From: Ophiura sarsii
Lineage: Eukaryota > Echinodermata > Ophiuroidea > Amphilepidida > Ophiuridae
DNA: 64,000 nt
Direction: 5' to 3'
Assembly (NCBI GenBank): GCA_035610835.1
Contig: CM069446.1
Span: 68,929,062-68,993,061 of the forward strand
In this document: one piece after another, positions 32,564 through 44,634 of the stretch
How positions within the stretch are numbered: the stretch's first letter is position 1
How the letters are laid out: every line of letters begins with the position of its first letter
Program-made: the position numbers and the translations under genes
The notes under the pieces: generated by a model
What the model saw: only the letters and a program-made list of their open reading frames with translations
Database searches by the model: none
What the model was told of the DNA's origin: nothing

Positions 32564-33937
32564 CTCTCCATACTGTGTAAGTCTTTCATGCTCTGGAGTC
32601 TGGAGAAACCGTTAGGGAAAAGTTTGCATTTTCGACCTGTGGTATAGGCTGAATCCTCAGCCCCTCTATTACTACAGAACCAAGGGCTATTTGTAAACGA
32701 TGGAGATCGGAATGGTTCAGTCTACCAGTGGTATTCGCAAACTCCATTGCAGCTTTTTTGATTTAATGTAATTTAGGACAAGTTCTATTTGCAAAGCCCC
32801 TGTGTTAATCATGGTCATTTAGTGGATTATTGCACAACCAAGTAGTTACAGTGCTTTTAAAATGTGAGTAAAATGTGTGGAAGTAGCAGACGTTAAATAG
32901 AAACGCTTGCAAAAACATTGCTTTACTATTGCCTTTTCGTACAATGTTAAATAAACATTGTAAATAAATTGATGCGAGAGACTAAATTTGATATCCTCAT
33001 AACCAGGGCAAAGTCCACAGACTCTCATATGCTTATGCGCTAAGAAATGTGGCTTCTGTTAGTGAATAGGTATGGTTACCAAATCCCCACCGAGTGCATT
33101 TCTTAGTACATTGATGTATGAGGCCAATTTTCTAAAACTTTGTCTCGGCAGCCGACGCTCATTGATTTTAAATTGAGACTTAGCGATTAGCACTACCCAT
33201 GGCGGCAGCATATTTTTTCTTCTTTTCTTTAATTAGAAATGTAAAATTTGAAATTGGCGAAGTATCGAAAAACTCGTCACCCAAAATGCTAGTATTTTCA
33301 CAGCCGTTCGTAGATATACTGTACGTGGAAAGGCCATGTACGTAAAGTTCATACAGGTATTTGAATCAAATCACATAATTATAGGACATAGCTAATATTC
33401 TTATGTAAAATAAAGAAAAAATTGCATAGGACAAAGCTCATTTTTGTAAAAAGAAAAATGGGAAAAAAGCACAGCACATTAAAGCTTTTTAGCCAAAAGG
33501 TTGCCGAGACAAAGTATTTACTTTTTTTTTGCCTGAGCAGTTGTGAACTGAGCCTCATGGTATGAGGCTATGGAAACATATTTTGTAATCAAATAGTGGT
33601 TTCATTTAAATAGCTGTAAGTTCTGTACATACATAATGAGACTTGTTTTATTATTAATATTATTATTATTATCATCATCACTATGAACATTTTTAAATAT
33701 TTTAAGCTAGAATTGTTTTGATAATTGTTATAATAGCGAGGATTGTGTATTTTATATTTGTGATTTGATTTGAAAGGAGGACAGTAAGGATTTTGGTCAC
33801 GATTGTGAAATGTGTCTTTTTATTTTATCACAAAAAAAAAGAAGGCTATCACTAAAAACCAAGATATGATATGTATTGGCTATTATTTTTTCCAGAGTAA
33901 TTGTATGAGACAATTTATTATTGATACAGTTTGTAAC
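32564..33937. other. Intergenic, no gene recognised
   Basis: AT-rich with an ATT/ATC microsatellite (33648-33682). No repeat family or gene identified with confidence. Confidence 0.45.
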
Positions 33938-34181
33938 ATGTGACCCATCACATCAAAACATACCTCTTGTCGGTTTTTCTAGTTTCTAGAAGTAAAATTA
34001 ATGTCTTGGAAAAATATAGAAATTATAAGCTTCGATTCATCATATTTCCTGATTCTTAAGGCTAAATTTCAATAATAAGTTATCAATTAAAGCTTGATTT
34101 TTGCATGTTTTGATGATATTAAAATCAGATATTATTGGATAAAAGACCCCAATAGGTATGTTTTGATGTGACGGGTCACAT
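33938..34181. mobile_element. MITE with TGACCCGTCACATCAAAACATA ends
   Basis: ATGTGACCCATCACATCAAAACATACC and GGTATGTTTTGATGTGACGGGTCACAT are inverted. Fragments of the family at 17830-17895 and perhaps 11858. Confidence 0.72.
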
Positions 34182-34318
34182 ATATGAGACAATTTTACGC
34201 AGTTCATAATTTTACGTACACAGAAATATGGCCTGCTTTTGGCCTTTTTTTTGTAACACCCTCGGATATATTATTTTACCAACTCTTGTGTTCAGAATTG
34301 AAACGTGGTTTCCATAGT

Positions 34319-34784
34319 TACCGTATTCTCCCTATTAAGCGCCCAGAGTGCAAAGTCCTTTTGGGTAGGCGCTTATTAAGTTACCGTACCTCATTTAAAT
34401 AATTTATCAAGGACACTGTCGAATTTGGCAAACCATGTGCGATTGAAAAGTAAAATGTATCAAATTTGAGGAAAAAGGCAATTGGTTACATAGCAAGGGG
34501 CGTGGAGGTCGCCTGCTCATTGACATGTGCCGCAAAATCGAAGCAGTTAATAGCCAAGCACAAATCATTATTGGCGTAGATTTGCAATAGGTACAAGATA
34601 ATTTTATTATTTATTCGTGCACTGATGTGACATATATATTGCATGCAATCCAAGGGCCCGAAGATCTACAAACAGGTACAAAGATTGCTGTACAGGTAGG
34701 GCCTACCAGTAATCAGCACTATATGTGTAACAGTGAGAAAGCATGGCTATAGCCATGATAGCGCTTAATATAGAGAATATGGTA
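34319..34784. mobile_element. TIR element with TACCGTATTNTCCCTATTAAG ends, copy A
   Basis: TACCGTATTCTCCCTATTAAGCGCC and GCGCTTAATATAGAGAATATGGTA are inverted. Copy B at 53355-53909. Confidence 0.65.
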
Positions 34785-34870
34785 CATCTTTTAACAGTTA
34801 TGCACATTTTGTTGTTAAAATGTGTGAATTATGCTTCTGAAGTACATAGCTAAAATTATAAATTATACAA

Positions 34871-35368
34871 CTAAGGAAGCAGTTCCATTTGTATGCGATA
34901 AAAATTGCGAGAATGTTCCGGCCCCCGATGAGTTTTTTATCAGGCCCCGATGAGATTTTTATCGCGAACAGTTGCGAGTAGCAAAGGATTATTTATCGCG
35001 AAGCGTATTACCGCTTGTTTAAATATAACGAAAGATAAGTGGTCGGTATGTAAATAGAGCTTCGGGTTATTTATTCTAGTTGTAAGGTACAAATTCAGCA
35101 TTTCATGTTTTTAGAGATAATGTTATTGATTTGGATGTTTAACGTAAATTGTATTATCCTCGTGTATTTGCTAAACAATGTCCCGCTCTATTTGCTAAAC
35201 ATACCCCAGGGTATGGCAGAGGCCTCGTATCGGGCCCTGATGTCTATTTTATCGGGGCCTGATGACTATTTTATCGCGAATCAACTTGAAAAACATCGGG
35301 TCCAAAACATATCAGGCCCCGATACAGTCGCGATAAATTTATCGCGTATAAATGGAACTGCTCCCTAA
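34871..35368. mobile_element. TIR element with GGAGCAGTTCCATTTATACGCGATAA ends
   Basis: CTAAGGAAGCAGTTCCATTTGTATGCGATAA inverted as TTATCGCGTATAAATGGAACTGCTCCCTAA. The inner GGCCCCGATGA word is repeated several times. Confidence 0.68.
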
Positions 35369-36135
35369 ATTAATCACTATGCCGATTTGTTTTTCAATGG
35401 GGAAGAATCGCAAAACATTGTGAATGCGAACGTCTCCACTTTTGTAGTAAATAATTAATGTTGCGGTATGACCAAAATTGTATAATAAGAATAATATGTT
35501 GTGTGAATGTGAGCAAACAATGTCATTGTGTTGTTAAATAGTCTTTATGAATATCAGTAATCATGCAATAAAATATCGGAAACCCAATAAAAAGCAACAA
35601 ATCTCTGTAAATGTTACATTGGATGGTGGTCTGTATTGCGGTTGCTGAGAGAAAAGAACACTTCAGAAAGACAAAATGTTATTAAAATACATACAAAATT
35701 TGTATTTATTACAAAAAAGGTAGAAAAATAGTACTGACATATTTTTGTTAAAACAGTTTAGTTATTTTGCGACTTAATCCAGATTACGACAGGAAGCCAC
35801 CATGAACCGAGACGAGGGGCAGTATCACCTTTCATATGTTTTTGATGAACTTTTACTGTCTGAAGTTTAGTAACGAATTGACAACTCTAAAACTGCCGCT
35901 GGGAAAACTTCCTCTAGTGTCGGTGACAGTAAATAGCTCACCAGAATCAAACATTTGTTGAGAAAGTCAATGCCGAAACATTCACAGTAAGTATATCAAT
36001 TTGGATCAGAACCTTCATAATACCATCATTGCTACTGATTCTGATCAATCTAATCAAAACTGTAAACAATTGAACACATAATGGAGAGTGACCATTTTCT
36101 AATTTCAAATTTTGTGAACATTCACCCTGGAGCTC
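35369..36135. other. Intergenic, no gene recognised
   Basis: AT-rich; nothing identified. Confidence 0.4.
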
Positions 36136-36138
36136 ATA

Positions 36139-36223
36139 CAGGGTGGTTTAAAAAAGAAGCAAGGAGATTTATAAACATGTATTAGAAAAGAAAATGTTGG
36201 TCAGACTTTTTTGAACCACCCTG
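36139..36223. mobile_element. 85-bp mariner-type MITE
   Basis: TA-CAGGGTGGTT...AACCACCCTG-TA hairpin ends with TA flanks. Confidence 0.6.
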
Positions 36224-36873
36224 TATATTAAACTTAACACAGTGGTACGATAGCATCTTGTTGTAATTCAAAAACATCATTAGATGAGCGCACTGTACTA
36301 CCTGTAACATTTCCCAAGAACTGTTTATATTTATCAATATTAATTCCCCCGTTTCTTATCATCGTTGTTCTGTCAAAAACCTCCTCCTGGCCCTTCAACA
36401 TGTATAAAGTAATACTTTTTATGTAACTATAATCTTTGTGCAGTCTGCTCTTAAGATGTTTAAGGGCCAAAACACAAATCTATCAAAACCTTGTGCACTT
36501 GCCCCTGAACATGTATAAAGCAACACTTCATGTGCATTATCGTCGGGCAGTTTTACTTTCTACATGCTGAAGGGCCTGAAAAACGTACAAGGTTGTGACA
36601 GAACAACACATATCTTTGTTTCCTGTTTCAGTTTTTATACAGCTCTGTTCTGTCTTTGGGTTTTTTTACTCTGCGATGTACATGATCTTGAATAAAACTT
36701 CTATAAAAACAGATGTTTGACAGCTATTTTTGCATACTGATTATATACCAAATATACATTTCAATCCTGCAATTTGTGGCTTGTATACCACATATTGTGT
36801 ATAGACTAGACCAATTCATCATCGATGTGATTTATAACTAAATACTTAAAAAATAACTCTCCTAATGTTATTG

Positions 36874-37100
36874 TTAACACTTTCCACATGGCAGTTCCAA
36901 AATTTCACAATTGTCTTTTAAAAATGTCCAGATTATTGAATTTCATCACCATATTTGGAATAACCATGAAAAATGGATTAAAATAAGTACAAACATGCCT
37001 AGTATTGGTTCAGAATTCTTAAGACTTTGAAAGTTGGGGAAGGTTTCAGAAAATCTGTTTTTGTATGTGGTGAAACTAATAGCCACGTGGAAAGTGTTAA
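36874..37100. mobile_element. TTAA MITE, family 2, copy C (best preserved)
   Basis: TTAACACTTTCCACATGGC and GCCACGTGGAAAGTGTTAA are exact TTAA-flanked inverted ends apart from one base. Confidence 0.7.
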
Positions 37101-37260
37101 CCATGCCAGTTGACAGTTGTAACATACATAGTATATTCAATGTATACAATCAATGTTTTGTGTTCAACATACATGTTTCCTGCAGGCCAGATGCATTTCA
37201 TTTTTTAGTAAATTTCTTGAATTTATCAAATAAAAGATGATTTCACTTCAGTTTTGAGGC

Positions 37261-37690
37261 CACCTGTAAACCACAGGAAGCACACAATATGCAAATGTAT
37301 TCAAATCAACCAATCAACGCTTGTGTTATATCCCAATGGAAGCACACAATATGCAAATGTTTTCAATTCAACCAATCAACGCTTGTGGTATACCCCAATG
37401 GAAGCACACAATATGCAAATGTATTCAATTCAACCAATCAATGCTTGTGTTATATCCCAACGGAAGTACACAATATGCTATTGTATTCAATTCAATTCAA
37501 CCAATCAATGCTTGTGTTATATCCCAACGGAAGTACACAATATGCTATTGTATTCAATTCAATTCAACCAATCAATGCTTGTGTTATATCCCAACGGAAG
37601 TACACAATATGCTATTGTATTCAATTCAATTCAACCAATCAATGCTTGTGTTATATCCCAACGGAAGTACACAATATGCACATGTTTTTA
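37261..37690 (+). repeat. Minisatellite, 62 and 67 bp units, about seven copies
   Basis: The unit contains CAATCAATGCTTGTGTTATATCCCAACGGAAG; later units have an extra TTCAA. Unit length is not a multiple of three and the unit lacks stops, so long ORFs appear in all three plus frames. These ORFs are not evidence of a gene. Confidence 0.85.
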
Positions 37691-38382
37691 AAGAATTTTT
37701 AGAATTTTCAAATCAAAGCCCAATCCTTGAAAATTGTGCCCAATATTCATATTTATGAGGATAAGTTGCAGAATCATGAAATAAATATTTGCAAATTGTT
37801 TTGCTAATTCCAAGATTATTTCATCTTTTTATTGCAAAAAGCAGTGTAAAATTTAATATCGTTAGACCTCATTATATTTAAAAACGAACATAAAGTTAAA
37901 AAATATGATGACATTTGACTGATTTGCAGATGAAAATATTGAGTTATTCCACTGCAGTATAGAAATAATCTAAACAATGCTGGAACTGTTATTTGCAAGT
38001 GCGTCAGGACGAGTCAGAAAGAGCGGGAATGTTTTTCGCAAAGAACTACTAAAATTTCACACTGTACTTTTACGTTCCATTCCTGTACAGTATGCTTTGT
38101 GTGTGTAAGTGCGTTTCGGTATTCAAATTGGTGGCAGACATGTGATCATGTTTTACTTGTGCATCAAGTCTTTAATGTGTTCATACTAAAGATATTGAAC
38201 TACTCAGATTTTTGTTTTTATCATTCGACTGCCTCTGTTGAATGATAATTATTCAAGCAGTGCAGGCCATCATGAAATGACGAATGTCTTTTTGTATTAT
38301 GAGAAGTGATTATCATTATTAAAAGAAAATGTACCTATGAAAAAGAAAAAAAAATGTTTTGTCTGAATATTGGTATCATCGT
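37691..38382. other. Intergenic, no gene recognised
   Basis: AT-rich; nothing identified. Confidence 0.4.
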
Positions 38383-38464
38383 GGGGGATCGGGGGGGGGG
38401 GGGATCGGGGGGGGATCGGGGGGGGGGGGTCGGGGGGGGGATCGGGGGGGGGGATCGGGGGGGG
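38383..38464 (+). repeat. GATCGGGGGGG tandem repeat, strong G-quadruplex candidate
   Basis: About seven G tracts of 7-12 bases separated by ATC or TC. It adjoins the TTAA element at 38529. Confidence 0.8.
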
Positions 38465-38528
38465 ATATTTTGGTCGATTTTCCGCGTTGAAGAAAAAATT
38501 CTGAAAAAAGCGGGGGGAAGTGTTAGGG

Positions 38529-39109
38529 TTAAGGATCATTTGTTTGCGTAAGCTGTCCAACAAAATGTTGTGCAATAAAAGGGCCACATTTGAGTTTGTG
38601 ACGTAATCGATGTAATGTTTTTTCAAGGCCAAGGGGAAAATGCATGTTTTTGTCCAAAAACATGCATGAAAAAAGTTTGGGTATAACGCGATATTGAGAG
38701 GCCCGATGATTAATACAATTAAGTATTCCAAGGTCAAAGGTCATCTGGGGTCAAATTAAACAAAAAAACTCCCTTTTTCGTACGCCCAACGGTTATGGGG
38801 TCTAAGGTAAAAATAGGTCAAATTTTAAAGAAGTTCAAATGACAAAAGCAATATTGCGAAGGTGTTGACCTAGGTCAAATAAACAAAAACAAAATCAACG
38901 GTGACTAATATAATGACTATTTTAAGTTTTTAAAGTCTATTCAATATCGCGTTATACCCAAACTTGTTTCATGAATGTTTCTGGACAAAATCATGCATTT
39001 TCCCCTTGGCCTTGAAAACACATTCCATCGATTACGTCACAAACTCAAATGTGGTTCTTTTATTGCACAACATTTTGTTGGACAGCTTACGCAAACAAAT
39101 GATCCTTAA
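38529..39109. mobile_element. TTAA-flanked element with 170-bp inverted arms
   Basis: TTAA-GGATCATTTGTTTGCGTAAGC and GCTTACGCAAACAAATGATCC-TTAA. Inverted similarity extends to about 38698 and 38940. No transposase. Confidence 0.72.
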
Positions 39110-39217
39110 TATCACACCATGGTGGCAAAATTCGAGGCCATATTTGCACTTTTCAAAGAAAAAAAAGTGGTGCGATACTTTTTTCCATGTGTATATATAT
39201 TAGTCTCGGCTATAACA

Positions 39218-39613
39218 TCAAAGAAGTAGTTTTGGGAATGAGATCATCAGGGAAAGAAATGGACACAATAAGAGAATAACAGTGCCTAGAATAAATCCAG
39301 GTCTATCGACAAAGGAGCTACACCGCATGAGTTGCGCTACAAAAGAACGATTTTTCAGGTCCATATAGTTTAGGCAAAAACAAAAACCCTTTGTCATCTG
39401 CTAGCAGATATACTACATGTCATATTGCTCAGAATATGACACAAACTTTTATATTAGCCCATACGCCAAAGGAGTGGTTTTGGGAATGAGATCAGCAGGG
39501 GAAAGAAATAGATACAATAGCAGTGCCTAGAATAGGTCCAGGTTTATGGACAAAGGAGCTATGACACATGAGTCGCGCTATAAAAGAAAGGTTTTTCAGG
39601 TGCATATAGTTTA
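39218..39613 (+). repeat. Direct repeat of about 150 bp, two copies
   Basis: GTTTTGGGAATGAGATCA.CAGGG...GCCTAGAATA..TCCAGGT occurs at about 39228-39372 and 39476-39613. Confidence 0.65.
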
Positions 39614-39974
39614 TTATAGGCTACAATAAACCCTGTTGTACGGGCGAACAGAGCTCTCAGGTTGGTTCTGTCGGGGTTTTTTAGGGTTTGTTTTTCAAAA
39701 ATTTCATGAACATGTTGGTGAAATTTCAACTACAAAAAATTCAAAAAAATCAAATCATTCTAAAAATCAAAATGTTTAAAAAAAATCAAAATGTTTCAAA
39801 TATTTGGTGTTCATGTATTAAATGGGTCAGTCGGTACTGTAGAAAGTGGGGGTATTTTTCTTGTCGCCTTGACCTGTAAACAAATTGAGTGAGGTTTTTA
39901 TTGAAACTATAAACAAACTACATGAACATGAATATAGGAATAAAGCCAAGCCATAGTCAGGCGATGAAGCTATA

Positions 39975-40698
39975 GTTTAATCAGTCCAAAATTGGCGAGA
40001 AATATTATACAAATATTGAATGCCTGAGCGTGTGATAGTATACAAATATTGAATGCCTGAGCGTGTAATAGTAAAAACTATATCACAAGGTCAAATTTGG
40101 ATTTTTCCATTGCACGAGGCGAAGCCGAGTGTAATGGAATAATCCAAATTGGACCGAGTGATATAGTTTTACTATTGCCCAAACAAAAGGCATTCAATAT
40201 TTGTTTTATATCATGATATCACATCATTCTTGTCCAGCCATAATGATAGTAAAAACTATCACATGGTTGAAATTAGGCCTATCATGATATAATAAAAACT
40301 ATATCACAAGGTCAAGTTTGGATTTTTCCATTGCACGAGGCGAAGTCGAGTGTAATGGAATAATCCAAATTGAACCGAGTGATATAGTTTTACTATTGCA
40401 CAATCAAAAGGCATTCAATATTTGTTTTATATCATGATATCACATCATTCTTTTCCAGTCATAATGTGGGCCATAATGATAGTAAAAACTATCACATGGT
40501 TGAAATCAGGCCTATCATGATATAATCGGTTTTATCTCTCCGCGCGCAAAAGTAATCCAAGTGTACTCGCAAGATTATGACCCCATGCACTCAATTTTTG
40601 CTGCACGCACGCATCACACATAATATATAATGCAGAGTGCACTTATGTATTAATTCCCTGCTGTAAGAAGACTTCGCCAATTTGGAGCTGATCAAACT
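39975..40698. mobile_element. MITE with GTCAGTTCCAAATTGGCGA-type ends, copy B, internally duplicated
   Basis: Ends are inverted (GTTTAATCAGTCCAAAATTGGCGA / TCGCCAATTTGGAGCTGATCAAAC). The core TTTTTCCATTGCACGAGGCGAAG...GTGTAATGGAATAATCC is a palindrome present twice (40100-40160 and 40320-40375). Confidence 0.62.
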
Positions 40699-40699
40699 A

Positions 40700-41336
40700 C
40701 CGGGTGGTTCAAAAAAAAGTTGACCCAAGTTCAAAGTAATTTTTCAACCACATTTAAAGTTTCAGATAATTTCTGTTTGCTTAGGTCTTAATCAGCATAA
40801 GTTTTGAAATTATCCTGAAAAGATGGCACGTTTAGCTTGTTTGGTTCTTCAGATATGGTTCATTACAGAAAACATGTACAAAACTGACTTGTCCACTTAA
40901 ACAAAACAGCATGCTCTAGTTTCAGAATTGAAAAGTCCGCCCTGACAAAGTATCCCAATCTCTATGCTTATGTGCCATTCACATTCAACAAAGAAACGTA
41001 GATACGTATAGGTATGTAATGTAGCACCAGACAGATGTCTCAGATGTCTCCTTGTTTCTTTTTCTCCTATTTTTACAATTTGTGACCAATCGTGTGTAAG
41101 TCCACTTTGTGCATTCCATCTCTACTAAAGGACGCTCCCGTGGCCAAGGCAGCTTTGTGCATGCTTTCTGTAATGAACCATATCTGAAGAACCAACCAAG
41201 ATAAATGTACCATCTTATCAGGATAATTTCAAAACTTACTGCTGATTAAGACTAAGCAAACAGAAATTATCTGAAACTTTAAATGTGGTTGAAAAATTAC
41301 TTTGAACTTGGGTCAACTTTTTTTTGAACCACCCGG
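40700..41336. mobile_element. TA-flanked TIR element with about 185-bp arms
   Basis: CCGGGTGGTTCAAAAAAAAGTTGACCC...inverted at 41150-41336, flanked by TA. The 80-base MITE at 36139 has related ends. Noncoding. Confidence 0.75.
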
Positions 41337-41884
41337 TATAGTGTGTTACAACTACTTTACATGCCAGTAAAACTGCCAAACCTGACTTGGAGCCTATTGC
41401 AGTACTAATACATGTATACTTGGTAATGGCTTATAAAGTCATACTCAAACACAGTTTGAATCAAAGAGAAGTTGTACATGATTGAAAAAATCAAACAAAT
41501 TTGACAAACCCAATTTAAAGCGAATATTAGCATTTCGGGGCCAGTTTCTAAAAAGGGTTCTTTTATTAACAAGGTGGTTCTCGAACGGCACGTCTCGCCT
41601 GTTCATCAAAAGTGACTTGAAAGAAATGATGATGAAACATATGATACAATGTAGCACTGTCACAGAGGTATGCATTGTAGTTAATGCAAGGGATGTAATA
41701 CCTTAAGGGATGCTCAAATATTACCCAGTACTAAAATATGTGCGGAACACAAACGAATCGTTTCCGCTTTATGGCCCTTCAAAGTTTAGGTGGTACCCCA
41801 CCCCCTTTGGACTATGCAGTGGCGGCGCCAGCATCATAATTTGGGGGGAGGGCAAAAGGAGGCAAGACATTTTAGGGGGACCCC

Positions 41885-43210
41885 AGACGATCTTGAATGA
41901 CCTCCAATGACCTTGAAAATATACTAAATCAACAAAAAGAATACACCCCCCCCCCTTTTCCTCCACCAAGTCCCATCAAGATAGGCCCTACTGATCTATT
42001 TGACCCCATATTTGACCTTGAATGACCTCTGATGACCTTAAAATTTAATCAGCAAAAAGAACACACCATCCCCCTTCCCTCCACCAAATCCCATCAAGAT
42101 AGGCCTTACGGATCTTATTTTACCCCAGATGACCTTGAATGACCTTGAAAAATTTAATCAGCAAAAAGAACACACCAACCCTCTTCCCTTCACCAAATCA
42201 CATCAAGATAGGCCTTACGGATCTTGTTTGACCCCAGATTACCTCGAAAAATTAATCAGCAAAAAGAACACACCATTCCTCTTCCGTCCACCAAATCCCA
42301 TCAATATAGGCCTTACGGATCTTATTTGACCCCAGATGACCTCTGATGACCTTGAAAATTTAATCAGCAAAAAGAACACACCAACCCCCTTCCCTCCACC
42401 AAATCACATCAAGATAGGCCTTACGGATCTTATTTGACCCCAGATGACCTCTGATGACCTCGAAAATTAATCAACAAAAAGAACACACCATCCCCCTTCT
42501 GTCCACCAAATCCCATCAAGATAGGCCTTACGGATCTTATTTGACCCCAGATGACCTTAAATGACCTCCGATGACCTTGAAAATGTAATCAGCACAAAGA
42601 ATACACCACCCCCTTCCCTCCACCAAATCCAATCAAGATAGGCCTTACGGATCTTATTTGACCCCCGATGACCTTGAATGACCTGGTGACCTTGAAAATT
42701 TATTCAGCAAAAAGAACACACCACTCCCCTTCCCTCCACCAAATCTCATCAATATAGGCCTTACTGATCTATTTGACCCCATATTTGACCCCGATGACCT
42801 TGAATGACCTCCGATGACCTTGAATGACCTCCGATGACCTTAAAAATGTAATCAGCAAAAAGAACACACCACCCCTTCCCTCCACCAAATCCCATCAAGA
42901 TAGGCCTTACGGATCTTATTTGACCCCAATGACCTTGAATGACCTCCAATGACCTTGAAAATCTAATCAGCAAAAGAACACGCCACCCCCTTTCCTGACA
43001 TCAAGTCCCATCAAGATAGGCCTTACGGATCTCTAGATATCGCGTTACAACGCGTCACAAAAGTGTTAAGCATATTTGACCCCGATGACCTTGAATGACC
43101 CCCAATGACCTTGAAAATTCAATCAGCAAAAGAACGCACTACTCCCCTTCCCTCCACCAAGTCCCATCCAGATAGGCGTTACGGATCTCCAGATATCGCG
43201 TCACAAAGTT
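41885..43210 (+). repeat. Satellite array, about 100-115 bp unit, about 12 copies
   Basis: The unit contains TGACCTTGAAAATTTAATCAGCAAAAAGAACACACC, CCCTTCCCTCCACCAAATCCCATCAAGATAGGCC and TTACGGATCTTATTTGACCCC. It is preceded by GTGGCGGCGCCAGC (41821). It ends in CGGCAGACGGCGGACGGCAG and CTTCCTGATTACATCAGGCG. Confidence 0.85.
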
Positions 43211-43519
43211 ATTTCTTAGCACACGGCAGACGGCGGACGGCAGACGGCATACGCCGGACAGAAATAGTGATAACATAGTCTCTTCCTGATTACATCAGGC
43301 GAGACAAAAAAGGCATCACTCTCTATAGCAAGGAGCAATTTCAGTAAACATTTTTGTATAAGAGGAAGAATATACTCTTTGAATACATGCTTCATTGGTT
43401 TGTCAAATTTGTTTAGTCTTTTGGGGGAAAAACATATTCATTTCAGTACAACTTTTTTCTGATACACACTGTCAGAATTGAAGTTCACTGTTAAGTCTCA
43501 ACACAAGGAAGAAATGAAT

Positions 43520-43790
43520 GTTTATTTTTCAGTTGTTGCTACAACCTTCGTCAGCGGAACATCAAGTGGACTTGGACAAAGTCATGATACTGGATAGGGA
43601 TGCTCATTGGTTTGAGAGAGAGGTGTCAAGGAGGTTAAGAAAGTGTTACGAAAGTGGCATCGCTCAACAAAAACAGGGGTCACTATCAATTGCCAGGAGT
43701 ATTTGACCCAATTCTGACGTCACATGCCCTAAAGGTCACGAATGTCAGCTGACTAAAGTTGTAGCAAGAACTGATCATTATTCATTATAC
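43520..43790 (+). pseudogene. Penelope-like GIY-YIG element tail remnant
   Basis: HQVDLDKVMILDRDAHWFER followed by E-V-S-R-R-L-R resembles the I-L-D-R-E-x-H-W-x-x-R-x-V-K-E-A-I region of PLE endonucleases. CTACAACCTTCGTCAGCGG upstream and CAGCTGACTAAAGTTGTAGC downstream resemble the repeats seen around such elements. Short and degraded. Confidence 0.4.
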
Positions 43791-43894
43791 TGTACATTAT
43801 GCTTGCCAAGAATGTCCACCAATACTGGCAAGCTATGAGTTGTACAAGCCTTAATCAGTGTGCTTGCACCTATAGTCTAGTCGCAGGACACCAC

Positions 43895-44075
43895 CTCTGG
43901 GCATCAGTGCACTCGCACCTTATCTGGGCATCAGTTCCTTTGCACTTATCTGGGCATCAGTGCACTCGCACCTATCTGGGCAACAGTGCACTCACATCTA
44001 TCTGGGCAGCAGTACCTTTGCATCTATCTGGACATCAGTGCACTCGCACCAATCTGGGCATCGGTGTGCTCATTA
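43895..44075 (+). repeat. Minisatellite, about 26 bp unit
   Basis: ATCTGGGCATCAGTGCACTCGCACCT repeated about seven times with drift. Confidence 0.82.
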
Positions 44076-44095
44076 CAGCACTAGTCCACCTTTAG

Positions 44096-44440
44096 AGCCA
44101 AGTCCATCTTTCTTCTTCGATGCATCAGTAAAACCACATCTATGGCCTAGTAGGCTCTAGACCATCTTCCCTCCTCGATGTATCAGTAAAACCACATCTA
44201 TGGCCTAGTAGGCTCTAGACCATCTTCCCTATTCGATGTATCAGTAAAACCCCATCTATGGCCTAGTAGGCTCTAGACCATCTTCCCTATTCGATGTATC
44301 AGTAAAACCCCATCTATGGCCTAGTAGGCTCTAGACCATCTTTCCACATCGATGCATCAGTAAAACCACACCTATGGCCTAGTAGGCTCTAGTCCATCTT
44401 CCCTCATCGATGCATCCACACCTACAGCCCAGTCCATCTT
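44096..44440 (+). repeat. Minisatellite, about 59 bp unit
   Basis: CGATGTATCAGTAAAACC.CATCTATGGCCTAGTAGGCTCTAGACCATCTTCCCT repeated five to six times. Confidence 0.85.
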
Positions 44441-44634
44441 CCCTCATCCCTATATACAGCCCTAGTCCTCCTTGGATCTACGCCTTCAGATATCTTGTCT
44501 CTCATCCACCTGTGAAGTCATAATAATAACAATAATACTTGAGAGTTAATAAAAGAGAAAGATCTGTGCCCATAGATGTTTAAATACAGGGATAATGGGT
44601 ATAACTTTTTGCAAGCTATTCTGAGGTGACGAGG

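Noticed and set aside
36234..36470. 78-codon minus-strand ORF
   Set aside because: No domain and it abuts a MITE; repeated CATGTATAAAG words suggest noncoding repeat.
37254..37758. Three overlapping long ORFs in all plus frames
   Set aside because: They follow from a stop-free 62/67-base minisatellite; unit length is not a multiple of three and codon content is just the repeat.
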